A DNA stretch of 64,000 bases from Chamaecrista fasciculata (GCA_003254925.1 QANZ01050047.1:8367-72366), one strand, 5' to 3'; shown: positions 45,792 through 57,741, counted from the stretch's first letter. Numbers and translations: made by a program. Notes: generated by a model not told the origin, from the sequence alone.

Positions 45792-47044
45792 TTCAAACCA
45801 TAAAACAAAAAGAGGGTAGTTATCTAGATAAAGAGCGATCCACATGCACTTTTAACTTTTCTTTGTATATATATATATATCAAAAAGAAAGAGTGAGTTT
45901 CTGATGGTTCATTGTTTGAGATCGAGTTCAGACCTTCAATATGAAAATTATTATTCTGCGCTTCATTGTCACATAAATGAGAAATGCCTATGTAAAAAGT
46001 TATTGATGACGGTTGCGACTTGCATGACAACTATATGTTGACTATATACTTATGGTCAAAATCTCAAATGGGTGCCAAGTAGATTTTAAATTGGTCTTAA
46101 ATATTTTATTTATTTCTAATTGATCTTATATATTTTTATAATTTTTCAAATTGGTCCCAAACTAATGAATATGTGATCATATCTCTCTCGTTTCAAGTTT
46201 AAACGCGATGAATCCAAAGCTACGAGTTATTTTTAATGAGTACTTCCTCTATCCAATTGGGGTCGTTGACAAACGAGGTCAAATTGGATCTCGAAAGTAA
46301 GTTGCTTGTTACATATATAGTCATGTAGGTGAATTGAAATTGGTCATATCTCTCTCATTTTAAGTTCGAATACGATGAGTTTAAAACTATGTGTTAACTC
46401 TTGAAGAGTTCTTTAATGCTTTATATATTCCTTTTCTCTTTTATCTATATATATTAAATTTCTCTTCTAGTTGTTCTTATGTTCTAACTAGAATTTGAGC
46501 CTTAGAATCTTGCTTCAGTGGATTCTCTCTATGTTCTTGTTATGCTGTTTCAATGAATTTCCAATTTTATCCCAAAAAAAAAACCCTTCCCCTCCCCTAT
46601 CTCTCCTTCCCTTTCAATCTCTCTTATTCCCTTCTCCTCATAATTATCAAATAAACTCTAATGTTATGGAATTTTTTTTATCAATCAAAAAGATGATTTT
46701 TTTTTTACGAAACATTATTATTTTGATAATTTATTTTCTATAAAGTGGGGTCTACTTCTATGTTTTATTTATTTTTTATTTTGGGCGACGCTTTCAAATC
46801 TCCGCCACTACATTTTTCACATGTTTCAAAAAAGAAAGTGATAAAGTGCAATCAATATGTGGATACTGGATATAATTTCGGCCAAAAAAATGTGGATATA
46901 ATATTTCGGCCAAAAGAAAATATATATGTGGATATAATAATTAAATCCAAATATAGCCTACAGAAAATCAAGGGGATCTCTTTCTTTGAAACATAAGTAT
47001 CATAAATAAGATTATATATATCACTTATTTAAAATTTTGGTTTA
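45792..47044. repeat. Half-copy FB1 foldback and intergenic DNA
   Basis: About 46052-46415 matches one FB1 arm (GGTCAAAATCTCAAATGGG, then CTCTCTCGTTTCAAG) without the mirrored half. The rest has short frames with no domains. Confidence 0.5.
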
Positions 47045-47283
47045 GGGTAAATTACACTTTGGTATCTTGGTTTATGGACCGATTTTACTTTGATAGCCTG
47101 TTCCTTGTGCCATTAACATTTTGGAACTATGTTCTTTTAAAAGTAACATTTTAGTACTTTGTTCTTTGTACCGTTAACATTTTGGTACTCTAACAAAGAT
47201 AAAACAAGGTAACAAAATCATGAAAAAACAGGGTATTAAAGTAAAATCGATCCATATATAGAACAAGATACTAAAGTGTAATA
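47045..47283. repeat. Partial FB3 foldback
   Basis: Starts GGTAAATTACACTTTGGTATC and ends near ATACTAAAGTGTAAT, with GTTAACATTTTGGTAC phrases between. Related to 20101-20435. Confidence 0.6.
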
Positions 47284-47889
47284 AAGAAAACATTTTGAGT
47301 AATAAGCAAAAAGCATGTTGGAGAATTGTTGTCTCCACAAATATTCAACATTACGTCCTTTAACGGCTTCATTATGTTTGCTTTTCTTGTCTTGCATGTG
47401 TTGTGCTTTTGTTACATGTTGTAACTATTGATGTCATGCATGCAAGCTTTTCATTTCTCGGGATGGCACAAAAATAAAATAAAAAGACAAGACCATGTTC
47501 GTTAACTTTGATAACTTGGATCGCCAATTCAAGCAAAAAGCAACAACAACAGAAGAAAGTAAGAAAAATTAATTGATATATATATAGTTGGTATCGATTA
47601 TTATGTACTAACAGTCTAACACTATTATGTCCAGAGCCTCTCCTTTTTCCTTTTCTCTCATGTTTTGTTTTCTTTCTGCAGACAATCACAATCAGCAAAT
47701 ACCACTTTAACACAGCTCCCTATACCTTAATCACATTATTAGTGATCGAAGATGCTTACAAATGTGAATGCTTTCACTAACTATTTTAATTTCTTGCAAG
47801 GTTTTTTTTTTTTTTAAAAAATAGTAATAAATTCGCTTCCTATTAAATATCATTTATTAATTTAATCATCTATGAATCCATCTATTATA
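47284..47889. other. Intergenic, no supported gene
   Basis: The minus-strand frame at 47372-47713 has no recognisable domain. I see nothing else. Confidence 0.45.
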
Positions 47890-47898
47890 ATTAATTTA

Positions 47899-48382
47899 GG
47901 TCAAAATCTTATTTTGATCCTTAAACTATAGGGTGAATTTCGTTTTGGTGGTCCACAAACATTTTTGTTGTGTTTTGGACTTCAAACTTCATCATTTTCC
48001 ATTGCTAGTTGTCCAAGACATGATTCTTTTTTGTTCTTATGGTTATCTCTAATCTGGACATCTAAATTGTTATACGTATTATAATAAATGATTTAAAAGA
48101 GAAATAAAGAAAAATCTTTCTTCTTAAGTCACGAATTAGAGATAATTTGTGATTATTTTTCTTTATATTATAAAAAGGAGTATTCTCTCTCTGCCAACTC
48201 ACTTATTATAATATATATGAAAGATAAATCGTCAAAGTTAGGTGTACAACTCAAAGATATATAATGGCATAAACCAAGCGGAATTATGTTTTGGACTAAC
48301 AATAAATAAATGGAAAAGTTTGAGAACCAAAATTAAAAAAAAAAAAAAAAAGCTTATTTGAGACCAAAATGAAATTTTGACC
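47899..48382. mobile_element. Foldback element, family FB5
   Basis: Left GGTCAAAATCTTATTTTGATCC and right GACCAAAATGAAATTTTGACC ends. Flanks ATTAATTTA and ATTAATTTG match at 8 of 9 (47890-47898, 48383-48391). Inner phrases include GTGGTCCACAAAC and GTTTGAGAACCAAAA. Confidence 0.7.
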
Positions 48383-48391
48383 ATTAATTTG

Positions 48392-50301
48392 TTGTTTCTC
48401 TGTCTATCTTCTAGTTGAATCGATCATATAGCATTGTCATGACACATTATTTATCATAATATTATTAATTACTCTTTCCAAAATATATGGTCGAATCGGC
48501 TAAATTAATGTCATGCAAGCTTTTCATTTTTTAGGATCGCAACGATTGTCTCTTGACGGAGGCCCAAGTATAGAGTACTTTGAGTTATAGTGGGACCATG
48601 ACACTTGATTGTTTGTTCTACTATGAGTTAAAAAAATAAAATTTTATTAACAATTATAACTTTTGACTTTGTGGTAAACACTTGATCTGATAACTGTTTT
48701 AGAGCCAAGGTCATGGGTTCAATTCTCAACAGAAAAATTGTTGAAGATAAGATTATCCCTAGATATAAGAGTAATTATCATATATGGTGGATGCTCAAGA
48801 GAGTCATAATCAAACCTTAACATTTGAGTTAAGGAAATAACATTTCATTCTTACTAACAATTATAACTTTTTATCTATTGATAAACACTTGATCCAACAA
48901 CGACATTGATAAAAAAAAATATATTAAAAAATATAATCTAATTGGAAAAAGATACATAAAAATTAAAAAAGTAATTAGTCAAAAATTTTTAAAGCAAGTC
49001 CCTATCTCAACGATCATGGATTCGATATCTAACTTGCTCCCCAATAAACGGTGACTTGAAATAAAAAAAATAACATACCTCTCTCTCTGTCTCTCTATAT
49101 ATATATTGTCACTCCGCTTGGTTAAATTAATTAATAATAAAAAGGAGAGGGATAAAGGCGAAATGGTTATGAATTTGGGTAGTTAAGACTTAAGAGTAAT
49201 GATTTAGTCAAAAGGTTGAGTTTGAAATGTGAAGAATTGAACAGATAGATAATTAGAAATCATAAAGGTGGATGGGAAGAGACAGAATTAAGGTGATGAC
49301 ATGATGATGAGTGTATATAGTTAACATGCAGTTGCGTAAAATGAGGCATTCAGTTTGTCCTTCTAAAGCAATATATATATAATTAGCCAAACAAAACAAG
49401 AGAGTTGGGTTTTCACTGTATTGCACTTGGCGCTTTAACAATTTAAGGGAATGTTAGGTCCAAAAGTTCTTTATATAATTATATAATTGTATATATATGG
49501 GCATGAAAATGCAGTATAATAATATTTGCGCATACCTATATATATATATATCCGAGTGAAGATCAGAGTGTGTTGGATAGATGCATAATAAGAACTTTTG
49601 ACAACCACACCAACCATTTTGTGGTGAGACTTTTGAGCCAAAAAAGTGTTACCTACCGACATCAAGGTTGGCATCCAATTTAACATACAATGCTAGCTAG
49701 CCTAGCTATTTAGGACAGTGCAATAATGAGTGTGTATGAGGTTTTAATTTTCTCCAAAAACATATATTTCCATTTACTACCATTATATGATACTAAGGCT
49801 TAACTCACCCTAAATAAACTCTCAAAAAATGATGATTGTTTTAACCCATATATATAATTTATCAATTTTTTAACTAAATCATGTAAGACTTTAACATGTT
49901 TTCCTCCTCATGTTCAACATAAGAGGGTAAAGTCAACGGATTTTGAGGGCAACTTACAATAAGACTCATTAAACCCACTCAAATATTATGTTAGAAGGTC
50001 TAACTTACTCCAAATAAACTCTCAAAGAAAAATGATTTTCTTAACTTATATACACAATTCGTCAACCCTTTAACTAAGCGATATGACTTTCAACGTCATA
50101 ATATATATATATATATACACTGCATACATTCTTTATTAGGGATATACCCATCAACTCTATATGCTTTGACAAAGTAGGTACGTACATGCCACTTTGACCA
50201 CCACTTCCCATCAACATTTCTAGTTTTCTAGCTATTTCTTGGTTTTTTTTTGGGACATTGGTGTATGAAAATGTGTGTGTATAATTTTTGGCCAGTGTAT
50301 A
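48392..50301. other. Intergenic with repeated LTR-end-like phrases
   Basis: The phrase TTATAACTTTTGACTTTGTGG then ACACTTGATCTGATAAC occurs at about 48655, again in part at 48865, and a relative lies at 63610. TTAACTCACCCTAAATAAACTC-type sequence is duplicated at 49800 and 50000. No genes. Confidence 0.4.
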
Positions 50302-50310
50302 TATATATAC

Positions 50311-50691
50311 GGGAAAAAAATACTTATTTTGTCTTCAAACTTTATACCAACTGTCAATTTCGTCTTCAATCATTTTTACAGTTAATGTCATTCTTAATAT
50401 TTCACATTTTGATCAATATTTTCCTTTGCTCTTACTTTAGTCAAATATTAACGACAGAATTTAAGTGACTAGTAATATGTAATATAAAATTGATAGAAAA
50501 ATAAACTCAAATACTAATTCACAAATTGAAAAACATGATGCAATGTATCGTTAATTTATTAAAATAAGTTAGTCAAAGGATATAAATTGATCAAAATGTA
50601 AAACATTAGGGACAAAATTGATCGTAAGAAAAGACTGAGGATGAAATTGATAATTAGTATAAAATTTGAGGACAAAATTAATACTTTTACC
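50311..50691. mobile_element. Foldback element, family FB4, copy 2
   Basis: Ends GGGAAAAAAATACTTATTTTG and AAAATTAATACTTTTACC. The flanks TATATATAC and TATATATAT match 8 of 9. It is the counterpart of 57188-57712 in copy B and so predates the duplication. Confidence 0.7.
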
Positions 50692-51310
50692 TATATATAT
50701 TTATTAGAGATCGAGTACATGAATATCTTATGGACTTGTTCGTGCATAGAGACCAGTGAAAATTGTTCGATCAAATTAAAAATGAAAAGCCCAATCTTAA
50801 ATTCTGTTGGAAGCCCAACAAAACAAACTATTTCATCATCAGTCCATGTTAGAGTAGAGCAACAAGGTATTAAATGGTTAAAGAAGGAAAAAAAAATCAA
50901 GCTTCTTGATTAAAAAGAATCTCTGTATATCAAGCACAAACATATGGGACAAAATTAATTTTTAAAACTATATACTAAATATCCATTATACCAATCAAAA
51001 TAATGTAATATTTTTCTTTTGGTCAAATATCATTTAATATTTTGAGTATATATTTTATATTATTATGTTATTGATAAAGTCTACCAATTAATTCAATTAA
51101 GAATTATTAATTTACACTAAACAAATTTTTCATTTAACGATATATTTATTCAAGATGAGTACTACTCTTTCATTCTGCTTTCCTTTTTCCTTTTTTAAAT
51201 TTTGTTATCTTTTGTATGCCTAAGCTACATTCCTTTTGTGTTTGAACTGGTTTAACATATAGACATGTGTTTGAAGGCAGGAAAAAATTTCTAATTTGAC
51301 TGTTGAAATA

Positions 51311-51579
51311 TGAGTAAACTACCAAATTGGTCCTTGGATTATTGGCTTGCTGACAGATTGGTCCTCGAATTTAGGAAATTGATAAATAAATCCCCGAATT
51401 TTTCTAACGAGTCAAATAGGTCCCCGAATTTTTCTAACGTTAGTCAAATAGGTCCCCGAACAGAAGGACCTATTTGACAAATGTTAGAAAAATTCGGGGA
51501 CCTATTTGTCAATTTTCTAAATTCGGAGACCAATCTGTCAGCGAGTCAATAATCCAGGGACCAATTTAATAGTTTAGTC
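51311..51579. mobile_element. Foldback element, family FB8, exact 9-bp duplication
   Basis: A tight hairpin: TGAGTAAACTACCAAATTGG at the left and CCAATTTAATAGTTTAGTC at the right, with TTAGAAAAATTCGGGGACC mirrored inside. Exact 9-bp flanks GTTGAAATA at 51302-51310 and 51580-51588. One arm carries a tandem duplication of the AGGTCCCCGAATTTTTCTAAC unit. Absent from copy B. Confidence 0.88.
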
Positions 51580-51907
51580 GTTGAAATATTGGACTATGTG
51601 TTAGACATCCACAATATGTAATGATATATTGTCATTGTAGACACTTTTTGACACATGCTAGCACAACATGAAAGTTAAGTATCTATTATTTTAATGATTT
51701 ATAAATAACTAAGCCGAAAGCACTCATAAGCGTGATCCCAAATTCCCAATTTTATTATCCACAAAAAAGAGAAGATTTAACTGTTTCTCGTTTTCCATCA
51801 AAATTTGTAACACATTGGAGTATAGGACGCGTGGCAATTTTATTTTTCTGCTTTTTAAAATAAAAATTGTTTTACATCAAATTTTGTAACACATTGGAGT
51901 ATCTATT

Positions 51908-53870
51908 TTTTTTTTGGTAACAAAAGGACATAGCAGAAAATTACGAGCTAATTATACGAGGAAAACAGATTCCTCTCAAATCCACATTTAGACGATCCAC
52001 GCACTCCGACGGGCAGCTGTTAAACTCGAAGATTCCCTTAGGCAAAGCATGTGCATGATTGGCAAGCCAGTCTGCAACCCCGTTTGATTCTCTGTAAATA
52101 TGACGAATTTGGCAAACCCATCCTTCAGAAGCAAGCATCTGTCGAATATGCCTCACCAAAGCTGCATGCTGATGTTCAGGAGGAGCACCAGAATTAATCA
52201 GCTTTATGGCCACAATCGAATCCGACTCCACTACAATATGGCGAACCTTCAAACGTCTAGCAATACGAAGAGCATCCAAAATGGCATACAATTCAGCAAA
52301 GTTAATGGTGACAGTGCCAATATTCCGAGCGAAACCACAGACCCAACGACCAGTGTCATCTCGAAGTACTCCACCGCATGTAGCATTGCCATTGCTCCAA
52401 AGAGATCCATCTGTATTAAATTTCATCATGCCACTACTAGGAAACTCCCACACGACCATAATTTCCTCTTTCCTTTTCAAGTCGTGACTTCTTCCACCCA
52501 AATACTCTTTCAAGTCAGCCCAGCAATGAGTCACTATGCCCACTATGTCTTTGCTTCTAGAGCCATGAACGACCGCACACCTATTCACCCAAATATTCCA
52601 AGAGACCAAACCAAATATGACAAGCCAAGGGATAGTATGCAGGTCATCCCTACCCCAGTTCTTCACGAGGTTGTTTAAGACCCACTCTCTAGAATCCATG
52701 GCAAAGAAATCTTCCTTCAAGGACACGTTGACAAACATATCCCAGATTCCACCAGCCAAAGAACAATCACGAAGACAATGAGAGATCGTTTCAGCAACAC
52801 CACAGTTAAAAGCACATAAGTTCGAATTCAAAATATTCCTGTCCGCAAGTAAGCTTTTAGTAACAAGGCGGTTATGAGACAACAGCCACAAAAAAGTTCG
52901 AATTTTGGGTATGCCATCCCATTTCCAAATCTTCTTTCACAAGGCTTCATTACCACCGTCCAACAAAGGCAACAGACTATTATATGCGGACTTAATAGAA
53001 AACATACCATCGTGAGAGTGAGCCCAAGCAATCGTGTCACAACCAGCTTCAACAGACGGAGGAGGTGTGAGTTTGATAATATCCGCGAGTTGCCTAGGAA
53101 TGAGATTCAAGATATCACCATTCCAATCCCCATTAGGATCAACAAACTCATAAACCTTCCTCTCTCTCATATCACAAGGCAGAGATAAAGTAATGTGACA
53201 TTCAAGTGAAGACCCAACCTCAATCCAAGGGTCCTGCCAAAACCGAATATAGCGACCATCTCCCAATCTCCAAATAACTCCCTTTACAAAATCATCCCAA
53301 ACATGAGTAATTCCTCTCCAAACGTTTGAACAATTTTGTTTGTGCTTAATGCAAGGTAAGATCTCAGAGCCACATTTATATTTATCACGAAGAACCTGAA
53401 CCCAAAGCTTACCAGTATCTTTAGTTAACTGCCAAGCAAGCTTCATCATATGCGCCTCATTGTTACGCTTCAAATCTCTAAAACCAAGCCCACCCTGACT
53501 TTTTGGGGTACAAACTCTCTCCCACGCGATCAAATGCATTTTTCTCCTCGTGTCAGTACCACCCCAAAGAAATCTTCGCGAAATTTTCTCAACCTCCTTG
53601 TGTACACCAAGAGGGATCTTCGCAGTCTGCATAGAATAGGACGGAATGGAGAGAAGAGCAGAGTTAACTAAAACCGCCCTGCCTGTGAGATTTAGAGTTC
53701 TAGTCTTCCAACTTGAGAGTTTTCTCTGAACTTTCTCTATGATAAAGTTATAAGTATCCCTAGAAACCCGTCCATGATGAAGAGGGGCTCCAAGATACTT
53801 CCCCAAGTCAGCCGTGAGACGAAATCCAAGTTCACTACTAATCTGTCCAGCTCTAGTATGATTGACATTC
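51908..53870 (-). mobile_element. 5'-truncated LINE, second copy
   Basis: It is flanked by the exact 14-bp duplication TTGGAGTATCTATT (51894-51907 and 53871-53884). The T-run at 51907 onward is the A-tail of a minus-strand LINE. The 5' part, including endonuclease and the reverse-transcriptase catalytic core, is missing, as expected of incomplete reverse transcription. It lies in duplicated copy A and is absent at the matching place in copy B. Confidence 0.9.
51941..53869 (-). pseudogene. LINE ORF2 C-terminal remnant with one nonsense codon
   Basis: One frame runs from the truncation point to 51941. It holds the end of the reverse transcriptase (ISSELGFRLTADLGKYLGAP; FLWGGTD), zf-RVT (CAFNCGVAETISHCLRDC) and an RNase H domain with NTDGS, FAELY, VESDS and HIYRESNGVADWLAN. 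A single in-frame TGA at 52937-52939 (after GNEAL) interrupts it, and coding resumes at once with KKIWKWDGIPKIRTF. A change from CGA would explain the stop. Without a start and core it encodes no active enzyme. Confidence 0.88.
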
Positions 53871-54204
53871 TTGGAGTATCTATTGTGGTGTCTTCTTTGG
53901 GCTTCTCCTTTTATGGACCCTACTTTGCTGACGGGATAAGATATAAAGAATCATTATCACAAATACATAAAATGACAATAAACTCTCGGCCCAGAACTGC
54001 CCACATTAATGAAAAAGCCTTGTTCACTTTTACTTCATTAGGATTTGATTGACAAAATACAGATATATCAGCTTCTTTTTTTCTTATTTCCCGGTGAGAA
54101 TGAGCAAATAAAATGGCCACATGAAAATTATTCTTAAGCAAACATATTTTTCAGTGAAGTCAAAATATTATTTTGGTCTTCAAATTATAGGATGAGTTCA
54201 ATTT

Positions 54205-54470
54205 AGGAATGATCACCCTAGCAAAATTATATTTGAACATAAAAAACGTCATTATTGAAAGCGATTCTCAAATTGCAGTAAAATCAACCAACAAGAGATT
54301 GTTCATGCAATTAATGCATCCTTACAGGACTCTTATTTCTAATTATCTTCTGTTAATCACATTTACCGCGAGGCTAATTCCTGTGCTAATTTGTTTGCAA
54401 TCACCACAAGACACAATCCTTGTTCACCATCCCTGCAAATGGCTTCTCTCTGTTTCCATACACAAATAAA
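54205..54470 (+). pseudogene. LINE RNase H fragment
   Basis: Plus-strand codons give LNIKNVIIESDSQIAVK, then after a break VNHIYREANSCANLFA, the second-Asp and final His/Asp regions of RNase H. A frameshift separates them. The DNA closely resembles 31390-31580. It lies just beyond the 3' end of the COA3-like gene. Confidence 0.75.
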
Positions 54471-54651
54471 ATCTCAGTATAGCTTACTCTAATATCACCC
54501 CAAAAATCATACAAAAAGATTGCTGAAACTCTTAACTACATTATTCAGGTTTTCTTTCCAAATTCTCCATGCTGGAAAGAAAGACGGAAAATTATCTAGT
54601 AAATGAAGTCTTACCCACAAAACATTATAATTGTTACACAAACAACCAGAT

Positions 54652-54846
54652 TTAAGCCTTTTCCTTAGCCTCTGTCTTGAACTTCTGTTGCTCAAATTTA
54701 TCAATTGCTACCTGTAGTTCATCTGTACCTCCAACAGCCCTCATAGTGTAGAAGTATACTCCAAAGACGAAAGCTGTCAAGCCTCCGGCTACTAGAAAAT
54801 TCTTTGTCTTGGGCGCAAGGCCACTATATCCTAAAAGCCCAGCCAT
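54652..54846 (-). CDS. COA3/CCDC56-like mitochondrial small protein
   Basis: This 64-residue protein starts MAGLLGYSGLAPKTKN, followed by one hydrophobic segment (about residues 16-34, FLVAGGLTAFVFGVYFY), then TMRAVGGTDELQVAIDKFEQQ and a basic tail. The segment order and the YTMRAVGGTDELQ motif fit plant proteins annotated as cytochrome c oxidase assembly factor 3, which in animals and yeast sit in the inner mitochondrial membrane. The start is the ATG at 54846. The frame stays open 18 codons upstream, but TTAAG just before the ATG looks like a 3' splice site. Family name from memory, so moderate certainty on function. Confidence 0.82.
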   Translation of the reverse strand: MAGLLGYSGLAPKTKNFLVAGGLTAFVFGVYFYTMRAVGGTDELQVAIDKFEQQKFKTEAKEKA

Positions 54847-56937
54847 CTTAAAAAGGGAAGGGAAGGGAATATTAAAAAAAATTAGCAATGATGCAAGCAC
54901 AGAAAATTAAGAGAATAGTTCATTTTCCCAAAAACCAGACAATAATGAAGTTGAAATGATATAATAGTTAGAACAGATGAAAACACCAAAAAGGGTAGTG
55001 GGACAATTAACATGAAATTGAAAAGATCGATTAATGGTTGTTAGCATGTCATCTTTTTGCTGCCTTAACTAACAGGAAACAGGACTACAGTACTGAATAA
55101 GTCCAAATTTTTCTTTACAAATACAATAGTCTATTGCAATTAGTATCACTCCACTTCAAGTTTGGCCGTACAATGAATTTGAAACTAACAGCATTTTCAA
55201 GTCAAACAAATTAATAATATTGCATTGCACAAAACTTTTTGAGATAATGAGATTATAATACTGATACTAGGAGGAGAGGAAGTGAACAGTTATGCACAAC
55301 CTAGCCAAATAGTTACTTAATAAAAACAATGGGTGGGTAGAGAAACAAATAGAAGGGTTAGAACAATGAGATTATCAAGAGAAAAATACAAAGGCCAGAG
55401 TATGAGGAAATGGGCATGAAATATGATACATAGTATGACAAGAGCACTGAAAAAGGGAACTCCCCCGGGCTGTCCACGAAGGCTGATATTCTCTCTTGAG
55501 AAGACAAGTACTAAGAATATAACTAAGGAGTGATCAAATATTTTTTCTTTTCAAAAAATTTTAAAAAAAGAAAAAACAAACCAGCCAGTTTTGATGCATA
55601 TATAGTAAAGAGAATGAGAAACACATAGGGAGTGCAGTTAAATAGTATTGAGGCATATCATGCTAAAAGATTTTACACCATCTTTCAGCTATTACATAGT
55701 CCAATAGGTATGCTATAAGTATTAATACAAATCTTACAAATCAAGAAACATGACTTAACCAAATAAGTAAGACATTTTTTTTTTATAAAAAAAAGAACAG
55801 GTTAAATTGTTTTAATAAAGCCTAACAATACATAGTACTCATAATCTAAGAGTTTCAATGAATTGAAATCTTGCACCCAATATCACATAAAACTCGTAAA
55901 ACCATCTTTCTTATAATAGACATATAGAAAATATCGTGCGTCGAATAACATCAAAAGTCTAATCTTGAATTGGGATTGAGATAAAAAAAAAAAAGTTCTA
56001 TAGAAGAGACCCGCTTCTTTTTTTAGTTTTTAGAAAATTGGTTTATATGTTTCAGCAAACACCTAACAATACATAAAACTCATAATCTGAGAGTTTCAAA
56101 GAACTGAAATCTGGCAAGCCCAATTTGAAACTATGGATAAGCTGATAACCATGCTACAAGCTAGAGTTTGTTTCTTAATTGCTGTACTAATCCCATATCT
56201 TTTCTACTTTAAAAGAGCAAGTTGTTTACAAAATTTATTTTCTAAAATTGCCTGTGTGATCTTTCTATTTCTACAACTATCTGTAGTTGGAAAGTAGGAC
56301 TCAAAGGGGACAAAATTGACATTTGCCTCCATTTAGTTATGATAACGTAGCATCTTGGGCAACACAAATCCCTTGGGCAATCATTGGGTTTTTCTTTAAT
56401 TGCTCTAAAACTCAAGTCATAACATTTGGCACTCATAAGGAAAAGTTGCATGGTTTCAATCTTTAATAACCTTTAAGTTCAACCAAAAATGACTCCAAGT
56501 ACCGCTGACCATATTCACAATCATCACCGATGAAATAGGTCACTACATCAAAATTCATAAGCCTGGTTCATACGAATCATTTTAAATTACACGTGTACCA
56601 AAAATTTCTCATCAATACCATTCCCCATCAATTTTGAATATCTCCTGAACAGAGAACGACTAAAAGTACACTAATTTATGCATAAGGGAGAACAAATTAC
56701 ATTACTTAATTCAAATAGACGCAGATTTCTATCATAAAAGAGACTGACAAACGGATTTGTGGAAACAGGCAGCAAGATGTCAATCTCTTCATTCCAATCA
56801 CAAGATGATACAACCATTAAGTTAATTGTATATGTGAGAGTAGTTAGGATGTGTGAAGAAAAAAAGGAACACCACAAAATGCAGACGAATTCACAAATAC
56901 ACGAAGACGAAAATTTTAAAAGAAGGAAGCAAAACCT
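54847..56937 (-). other. Probable leader intron of the COA3-like gene
   Basis: On the minus strand TTTCAG|GTTTTGCTTCC at about 56937 could be the donor, and CCTTTTTAAG just before the ATG the acceptor, giving a 2.09-kb intron. The interval has no coding content. The short frames at 56242-56877 are not genes. This rests on splice-like motifs only. Confidence 0.5.
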
Positions 56938-57060
56938 GAAAGAAGCAGAGACGACGAGAGTAGCGGCGTTTTCCGACTTTTTCTGCTTCTCACTCTCACT
57001 TGCGGCCTCTCTTCCTTACTATCGACGGAGGTTAGGGTTTGGGTATGAGTTGCTTTGGCG
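56938..57060 (-). promoter_or_regulatory. Probable non-coding first exon and promoter edge
   Basis: The sequence turns GC-richer here. Read on the minus strand it contains CCCAAACCCTAACC, a telo-box-like motif (AAACCCTAA) common near starts of plant housekeeping genes, then GAGAGGCCGCAAGTGAGAGTG and CTCGTCGTCTCTGCTTC before a GT. It fits a leader exon for the COA3-like gene. Confidence 0.5.
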
Positions 57061-57187
57061 AATATGACGATCGGTATCAATGGATATGGATCTCCAAGAG
57101 ACAGGGTTTGGCAACGAGGAGGAATTAAGGGATGGGTGTGTATGGAAATTGAAAATATGTGTGTAAATTTTGGTTAGTGTGTACTTA

Positions 57188-57474
57188 GGCAAAACTACTA
57201 ATTTGGTCTCCAGACTTTACACTAATTATCAATTTCGTCCAAACTCTTTTTTTTTTGCTATCAATTTCATCTACAATGTTTCATATTTTCATCAATTTTA
57301 TCTTTAGTTCTTATTTTAGCCTAATATAATTGATTGAATCTACGTGACTAATTATATATAATATCGTCTAGCTAATAGAGTTGTCCATATTGTGGCTCAT
57401 ATGTGGCTGGATGAAGCACCTCGTGAAGTCCTTGATGGAATCCTTCAAGAGCTTGTTTCCTTATAAATGTTATT

Positions 57475-57507
<33 letters not shown>

Positions 57508-57712
57508 ATGTAAAATTGATAGAAAAAAAATTCAAATTTTAACTCATATTAAAAAAATATAATGCAATCTGCCGTAAATTTATTGAAAGAAGTTAGTCAA
57601 ATGATAAAATTGACCACAATATAAAATATTGGGGACAAAATTGACCGCAAAAAAAACTAGGAACAAAATTGACAGCTGATATAAAGTTTGAGGACGAAAT
57701 AAATATTTTGCC
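57188..57712. mobile_element. Foldback element, family FB4, copy 3, interrupted
   Basis: Ends GGCAAAACTACTAATTTGG and CGAAATAAATATTTTGCC. Compared with the copy A counterpart it is split by about 145 bp at 57365-57510 that carries a LINE scrap and a (TA)n tract. Confidence 0.7.
57365..57475 (+). pseudogene. LINE 3'-end scrap inside a foldback
   Basis: Plus-strand frame LANRVVHIVAHMWLDEAPREV, then a stop after QELVSL, matches the extreme C-terminus of LINE RNase H domains (ANRVAH-LA pattern). It is followed by a (TA)n run and the repeated ATAAT. The matching site in copy A lacks it. Confidence 0.65.
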
Positions 57713-57741
57713 TATATATTTATTAGAGATTGATCCACGTA

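Larger units (their letters stand above)
50250..54230 (+). repeat. Segmental duplication, copy A
   Basis: Unique-looking text here recurs in the same order and orientation at about 57130-60640. Shared markers are GAAAAGCCCAA and AGAGCAACAAGGTATTAAATGG (50790-50880 and 59160-59282), GTCTACCAATTAA (51079 and 59382), CTTTGGGCTTCTCCTTTTATGG (53895 and 60293) and CTCGGCCCAGAA. Copy A alone holds a foldback (51311-51579) and a LINE fragment (51908-53870). Confidence 0.8.
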
